NCBI RefSeq assembly: GCF_902859825.1
Contig: NZ_CADIKB010000041.1
Span: 1-51,292 of the forward strand
Origin: Paraburkholderia phenoliruptrix
GTDB lineage: Bacteria; Pseudomonadota; Gammaproteobacteria; Burkholderiales; Burkholderiaceae
Direction of reading: 5' to 3'
DNA length: 51,292 nt
This document shows positions 47,329-51,292 of this stretch, in pieces. The first letter of the stretch is position 1, and each line of letters starts with the position of its first letter. The translations under genes were made by a program, and so were the position numbers. The notes under the pieces are model-generated. The model was not told where the DNA came from. It searched no databases and saw nothing but the letters and a program-made list of their open reading frames with translations.

Positions 47329-49165
47329 AGCCAGCAAGCTAGCGGTTCCCAAAACGCACCTCGAGCGCGTTGCCGTGCAGGCACTGACCAAAGCCTACGG
47401 GCTGTTGGTTGAGCAGCCCCTAAGTGTTGCCGGGCTCGACGAGTTGACCCGCCGCGATGTGGTCATCTCGGCCGTCAGCGACGGCGGCCAAGAGCGAGTG
47501 CTTTCCCGCTACGGCGATTTGGTGTGGGAAATGTGGCCCTTCGTGACTACACCGAATGCTCACGAAAGCAACAAACGCGTGAACTGGTCACGCATCCCCG
47601 AACCGTTCCGCGAGGCGAGCAAAGCGATCGTGTTTCGATACTGGCGGGTGGGAACGGAGGGCAGTACTCCGCCCGGCGTGGCGAGGTTGAAACATTTCCA
47701 GGGTCATCTCGCCATCTTCTTCCGATATCTGGAAACAGTGGGTGTCACCTCGTTGGCTGACGTTCGTCCGATCCACATTACCAACTACGTTCAAGACCAG
47801 AAGAACAGCGACAACGTGAGGGGTGCTCTAGCCAATAAATTCGGCGCCCTGGAAAGGCTCTACACATTCCGCGACCAACATCCCGAGGAATTGGGTTTCC
47901 ATCCATGGCCCAATTCGTCCGCTGGCGAGATGGCAGGACGCGTCGGGCAGGCAAGGAAGGATGGCGAAAAGGACAGCAAGACGCCCTTGATTCCGGCGGC
48001 GGTGGCACAAGCCCTCTTCATTCATGCAGAAAACATTCTGAAGAACGCCGACGGTATTTTGGACCAGCGTGACGTGGGCAGGCGCTCTGCGTGGCAAGAT
48101 GCGGAGGTCACCGCGATCCGCAATGCCTGCTTTTACCTTCTCGGGGTGCTGACCGGTATGCGAAGTTCTGAACTATCTGGCATCGAAGTTGGTGCCGGTC
48201 GTACCGAGATCACGAACAACTATACCTTTCATTGGGTCAAGTCGTTCGAACACAAGACCAAGAAAGGTGTCGTCGAATTTCTAATGCCAAGCATGGGCCA
48301 CGATATTCTGCGTGTGCTCGAACGTTGGTCCGAACCGCATCGCGTGAGGCTGGCCGAGCGGTTGCGGGAGTGGGAAACGAATCGAGGGGAAAGGACGCAC
48401 CAGCATCTGCAACAGATCGCCGTCGCCCGCGCCAATCTCAGCAAGCTGTTTCTTGGGAAGAGCCAATGCGGCATCGTGCCTGTGTCCGCCACGGGTTGGG
48501 GCGGTGTGCTTCGGAAGTTTGCCGAGGACGCCGGGGTGGACTGGGCTCTGGCGCCGCACCAGATGCGGCGGCTATATGCCTACACCTTCGCGCGGCATCG
48601 GCTGGGCGGCCTGCTGTTCCTCAAGGAACAGTTCAAGCACTCGTCGATCAACATGACTCAGCTATATGCGGCCAACCCGCGCCAGGACGCCGCCCTATAT
48701 GACGAAATTCTGGAGGAAACGCGGCAGCACAAAATCCAGACCATCACCGGATGGTTGGAGGGCGAGGAATTGTTGGCCGGGGGGGCTGGCAAGAAAATCA
48801 TGGCCTTGCGTGCGCAAGACTTTCCAGATCGGAAGGCGATGATCGAGGAAACATCCGACCGTATCACCATTCGCAGCACGAGTCATGCGTGGTGCTTGGC
48901 CCAGGACGCGGGCTGTGGCGGATCCGGCATCTACGAGAAGGGGCGTTGCGGAACCTGCCACCACGGTGTCATTGATGACCATTTCAAGCCCTTCTGGCAG
49001 GAGACCTATCGGCACCAAAGGGAACTTCTCGAAGAGACCAAGAAACTCGGTCCTGGCGACGTTAAGCGCGCGAGGCGCGATCTAGAAGAAGCGGCTCGCG
49101 TGCTCAAGGACTTGGGCGTTGAACTACCAGGGGAAGATCCAAGTGGTAGCGAAGCAAACGCCTAG
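47321..49165 (+). CDS. Tyrosine recombinase C of the trio
   Basis: This 614-aa protein starts at a GTG overlapping recombinase B by 8 bases. It has Arg in LTGMRSSELSGIE, Lys-rich KSFEHKTKKG, His/Arg in PHQMRRLYAYTF (MRR in place of LRH), and the GH-like FKHSSINMTQLYA ending in Tyr. The C-terminal region has WCLAQDAGCGGSG and RCGTCHHGV, another likely zinc site. A coiled-coil tail follows. It is the longest of the trio and its stop lies inside the TnpC-like gene. Its combination with A and B is the defining feature of recombinase-trio elements. Confidence 0.75.
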   Translation: MAKASKLAVPKTHLERVAVQALTKAYGLLVEQPLSVAGLDELTRRDVVISAVSDGGQERVLSRYGDLVWEMWPFVTTPNAHESNKRVNWSRIPEPFREASKAIVFRYWRVGTEGSTPPGVARLKHFQGHLAIFFRYLETVGVTSLADVRPIHITNYVQDQKNSDNVRGALANKFGALERLYTFRDQHPEELGFHPWPNSSAGEMAGRVGQARKDGEKDSKTPLIPAAVAQALFIHAENILKNADGILDQRDVGRRSAWQDAEVTAIRNACFYLLGVLTGMRSSELSGIEVGAGRTEITNNYTFHWVKSFEHKTKKGVVEFLMPSMGHDILRVLERWSEPHRVRLAERLREWETNRGERTHQHLQQIAVARANLSKLFLGKSQCGIVPVSATGWGGVLRKFAEDAGVDWALAPHQMRRLYAYTFARHRLGGLLFLKEQFKHSSINMTQLYAANPRQDAALYDEILEETRQHKIQTITGWLEGEELLAGGAGKKIMALRAQDFPDRKAMIEETSDRITIRSTSHAWCLAQDAGCGGSGIYEKGRCGTCHHGVIDDHFKPFWQETYRHQRELLEETKKLGPGDVKRARRDLEEAARVLKDLGVELPGEDPSGSEANA

Positions 49166-49586
49166 CACCGCAGCCACGCCCGAAGCGGTCAAACCGCCCC
49201 GCCAGCGTGATCGCGCGCGAACGCTGACCGAGTTGCAACTGGCGCTGAGCCGTCTACAACGCGCCTGCAAGAAAGTGTCGATTGCGGCCGTCGCCAACGA
49301 AGCCAAAGTGACCCCAGCCCTGATCCATAACACCTATCCCGACTTCGCCGAACAGGTCCGCGCTCTGGTCAATAAATCCACACGAGCACAGCGCGACGAC
49401 AAGCATCGGGAATTGCAGTTACAACGGGCGGCGACCGCCCGGCTCTACCAGGTGATCGCCGATCAAAATAAGGAGATTGTTGACCTCGCATCGATTAACG
49501 AAGCGCTCAGAGCGGAAGTCCAGGTACTCCAAGGGATTGTCGAGGGCAAGGTGTTGACCGCGCCGTTCGGGCGGAAGAACGAGTAA
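49143..49586 (+). CDS. TnpC-like accessory protein (DUF6262-like)
   Basis: From a GTG at 49143 (after GGGGAAG) the 147-aa protein has a basic N-terminus. A helix-turn-helix-like stretch follows (VSIAAVANEAKVTPALIHNTYPDF, in parts). The C-terminal coiled coil contains QVIADQNKEIVDLASINEALRAEVQVLQ. This layout is that of TnpC in Tn554, which lets insertion proceed efficiently and affects orientation. It overlaps the end of recombinase C. The remaining 100 bases to the tnsC repeat hold no gene and represent the right end of the element. Confidence 0.75.
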   Translation: MVAKQTPSTAATPEAVKPPRQRDRARTLTELQLALSRLQRACKKVSIAAVANEAKVTPALIHNTYPDFAEQVRALVNKSTRAQRDDKHRELQLQRAATARLYQVIADQNKEIVDLASINEALRAEVQVLQGIVEGKVLTAPFGRKNE

Positions 49587-49688
49587 ATATTGTCGTGAGC
49601 AGGGTTGAAAGGTGCGCAAAAATTGTTAGCCGAAACTTATCCAGTAAATTCACGCACTTACGCTCAACTAACTGTTAGTACGTTTCTG
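49587..49688. other. Right end of the recombinase-trio element, non-coding
   Basis: This stretch of about 100 bases lies between the TnpC-like stop and the tnsC repeat. It contains AACTAACTGTTAGTACGTTT near the boundary. No gene is seen. The recombinases probably act here. Confidence 0.45.
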
Positions 49689-49870
49689 TTCCGATGGAGT
49701 ATGTGGCGCGTACTGTCGAGATCGCCCTAAACGACAACATGAACCACGATGCATCGGATTTTGCGCTCAGCCCTGCATCGTGGGCGCAGGCGGTAGCCGA
49801 ATCCAACTACGTCGCGGCGCTGGAAGATTTGCGCATCATCTTCGTTGACGACGTAGCTGCTGCACCATGA
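49688..49870 (+). pseudogene. tnsC: TnsC-like ATPase, 3' part, after the insertion
   Basis: The frame VPMEYVARTVEIALND (from 49688) continues TnsC exactly where the first part breaks: ELPM at the left and VPM at the right share the bases TTCCGATG. It then reads SPASWAQAVAESNYVAALED and ends in a TGA at 49868-49870. That stop overlaps the ATG of tniQ as in the intact operon. The length of the two parts together (about 333 aa) fits TnsC/TniB proteins. Confidence 0.85.
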
Positions 49871-51204
49871 AAAGTCGCTTCGGAATTCTGCTCCCCGGCG
49901 CTTACACCTGGCAAACCGGTGCCTGGTGCTGGCGCGACGACTGGAATCTGCCAGGGCAGTCCGCGTTTATGCTGCTCGCCAGATTCCAGCAATTGAACGC
50001 GTTGTCGTGTACAGCATTGGCGGAACTTTTCTTACGAAAACCGGATCGCTGGCCTGTGAAGCACGGCATCGACCTGCGCGACATGCGACAGTTCGATCTC
50101 CTCCGGATGTCCGATCTGATGTGCATTCCGCTTTGCGACGTCGCGGCTGCGTTTTTGCCGGTTAGCGATGTCTCGCGGGGTGTCAGACCGCAACAAGTGA
50201 TGTGGTGCATGCAGTGTGCGGCGCGCGGCATTCATCTCGCCGTCTTCCAGTCTGACGGGTGCAAGACATGCCCAGTCCACGGCAGTCCACTGCGTGACCG
50301 TTGTATCCAATGCGGCGAGGCCTTGATGACCTATCGGCTGCAGGCGTGCAATTTCCGGCTGCCCCTATGTTGTCCGACTTGCGGGCACAACTGGGTTCGC
50401 TCGCCCGGCGCGGCAGAAGATCCGGCGACCAGGTTATCGCTTGTGTACCGGTGCAAGGTCGCGCACGGTCTTGCTCGGGATTGGTTCGGCCGCCGCTCAT
50501 CGAATCTTCGGCAACTACTGGCTAACTTAGGCCAGTCGGACGTTTGCGAGGCCTGGCTGGCGTCGGCGCCGCCAAGGGGCAGCGGCGCGGATGGGGTCGG
50601 CGGCTTCTGCGCGCATGTCGTGCAGGGGCAAACTGAAGGCGTTTCGGACGTCCTGGTCCATCCGGTGGCCTTTGCTCGCGATTCGCTAAAAGCAGATGTT
50701 GACCATCGCCGTAAGTGCGTCGGCGATTTACCCCGTTCGCCGGCGGTATCCACTTCCGATGACCTGCTGCCTGACGCCATCGCGTGCTATAAGTCGATTC
50801 GACGACATCTCATACGACATGTCGTGCAAAGGCACCGAAGGTGTGTCTATACCGCTGGCCGCTATTTCACCTGGCGGCTCGATGCATGTACAACGACACC
50901 GTTCTGTCCGGTTGCTCAAGCGGTACTGCGATGGCGGACAAAATGGGAGGGTGTCGGCGTACCGGCGCATCTTTTCGGCCGATGCGAACATGGGCTGCTT
51001 GGTGTTCTTGTCTGGCTTTCGCTCTTCGCACCAGTCGGCTTGCCCGGATGGACCCCGTCGGTGGAGCGCTGGACAACCCTGCGCGTTTTTGCACTGGCTT
51101 GCCTCGACAGTTTTTCCTGCTACCTTGAGGCGGCCAGCGGAGGAGGCGCGCGATCGGGACCTTTATGGATGCCGTTTCCAGGGCAATGTCCCACAGACAG
51201 TTGA
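49867..51204 (+). CDS. tniQ: TniQ-like target-selection protein
   Basis: This 445-aa protein starts at an ATG overlapping the tnsC stop. It has the TniQ domain with zinc ligands: C114/C117 (WCMQC), C132/C135 (GCKTCPVHGS), C146/C149 (RCIQCG) and C169/C172 (CCPTCG). A helical C-terminal half follows. It ends PGQCPTDS before the window edge. TniQ brings the transposase to its target with TnsC. Because tnsC is broken, its normal partner is missing here. The last 88 bases of the window carry no complete gene. Confidence 0.75.
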   Translation: MKSRFGILLPGAYTWQTGAWCWRDDWNLPGQSAFMLLARFQQLNALSCTALAELFLRKPDRWPVKHGIDLRDMRQFDLLRMSDLMCIPLCDVAAAFLPVSDVSRGVRPQQVMWCMQCAARGIHLAVFQSDGCKTCPVHGSPLRDRCIQCGEALMTYRLQACNFRLPLCCPTCGHNWVRSPGAAEDPATRLSLVYRCKVAHGLARDWFGRRSSNLRQLLANLGQSDVCEAWLASAPPRGSGADGVGGFCAHVVQGQTEGVSDVLVHPVAFARDSLKADVDHRRKCVGDLPRSPAVSTSDDLLPDAIACYKSIRRHLIRHVVQRHRRCVYTAGRYFTWRLDACTTTPFCPVAQAVLRWRTKWEGVGVPAHLFGRCEHGLLGVLVWLSLFAPVGLPGWTPSVERWTTLRVFALACLDSFSCYLEAASGGGARSGPLWMPFPGQCPTDS

Positions 51205-51292
51205 AGGTTGGGACGGCGGGTGCGGCATAGATTATGCGACCTTGCGATCATGGTCAATGTTGGATTTCGAGGGCGAACGCTTCAGGGCGGCG

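Larger units (their letters stand above)
44083..49696 (+). mobile_element. Recombinase-trio element (Tn554/RIT-like) inserted in tnsC
   Basis: The element is about 5.6 kb. It is bounded on both sides by TTCCGATG (44075-44082 and 49689-49696). Removing one repeat and everything between restores the tnsC frame. It carries five overlapping genes in one direction: a CHC2-like primase-domain gene, three tyrosine recombinases and a TnpC-like protein. TGTTAGT occurs near both ends (about 44099-44105 and 49671-49677). The absence of obvious long terminal inverted repeats agrees with tyrosine-recombinase insertion of the Tn554 type. Confidence 0.8.
40200..51292 (+). mobile_element. Tn7-like transposon module (TnsA, TnsB, TnsC, TniQ), partial
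   Basis: The four proteins required for heteromeric Tn7-like transposition are encoded in one direction with overlapping genes: tnsA-tnsB by ATGA, tnsB-tnsC 4 bases apart, and tnsC-tniQ by ATGA. The left end is not fixed. It should lie between the integrase operon and tnsA, within about 40125-40630. The right end and cargo lie at or beyond the window edge. The element is interrupted inside tnsC by a second mobile element at 44083-49696, so it is probably immobile unless complemented. Confidence 0.75.

Overview
The window reads as part of a large plasmid or megaplasmid from a Burkholderiaceae-type betaproteobacterium (Paraburkholderia, Burkholderia or Caballeronia are my best guesses). The evidence is the high GC content, a Rep_3-type initiator with iterons next to parAB, a plasmid-style type IVB pilus locus, and many short unassigned genes typical of such replicons. 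No rRNA, tRNA or CRISPR array was seen. The assignment is by inspection only.

Layout. Positions 0.1-4 kb hold a leftward run of unassigned genes ending in a tyrosine recombinase whose catalytic residues are gone. Positions 4.4-8.7 kb hold rightward accessory genes: an FkbM-like methyltransferase, a DUF736-like protein with an SSB-like acidic C-terminal tip, a membrane plus NERD-like nuclease gene that appears frameshifted, and a CobT-like VWA protein. Positions 9.1-14.4 kb hold a striking leftward array of six units. Each unit has its own conserved leader of about 70 bp, one gene (two in one unit) and a closely similar intrinsic terminator. Positions 14.5-16.2 kb hold three ATGA-coupled genes that include a 2-oxoglutarate/Fe(II) oxygenase.

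Positions 16.4-30.5 kb are a type IVB pilus locus. A TcpQ-like protein and a CAP-domain lipoprotein are read rightward. A tightly coupled leftward operon runs pilL-pilN-pilP-pilO-pilQ-pilR-pilS-(pilM-like)-pilV and ends in two duplicated secreted proteins with a shared N-terminal half and different C-terminal halves. Both transcription units carry the same 20-base upstream motif. No prepilin peptidase or lytic transglycosylase is present in the window. Positions 30.5-32 kb hold decayed fragments and a small gene behind a near-consensus LexA box.

Positions 32-37.2 kb are the plasmid core: a Rep_3 initiator, an iteron-rich origin, parA, parB and a pair of 19-bp palindromes that are good parS candidates. 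Positions 37.7-40.1 kb hold an intact tyrosine integrase coupled to two unknown genes.

Positions 40.6-51.2 kb are a Tn7-like transposition module (TnsA-, TnsB- and TnsC-like proteins and TniQ). Its tnsC has been split by a 5.6-kb element. That element carries three overlapping tyrosine recombinase genes, a TnpC-like partner and a small primase-zinc-domain-like gene, an organisation resembling Tn554 and recombinase-trio elements. The two halves of tnsC rejoin in frame across an 8-bp repeat (TTCCGATG), which identifies the insertion point. The right end of the Tn7-like element lies at or beyond the window edge.
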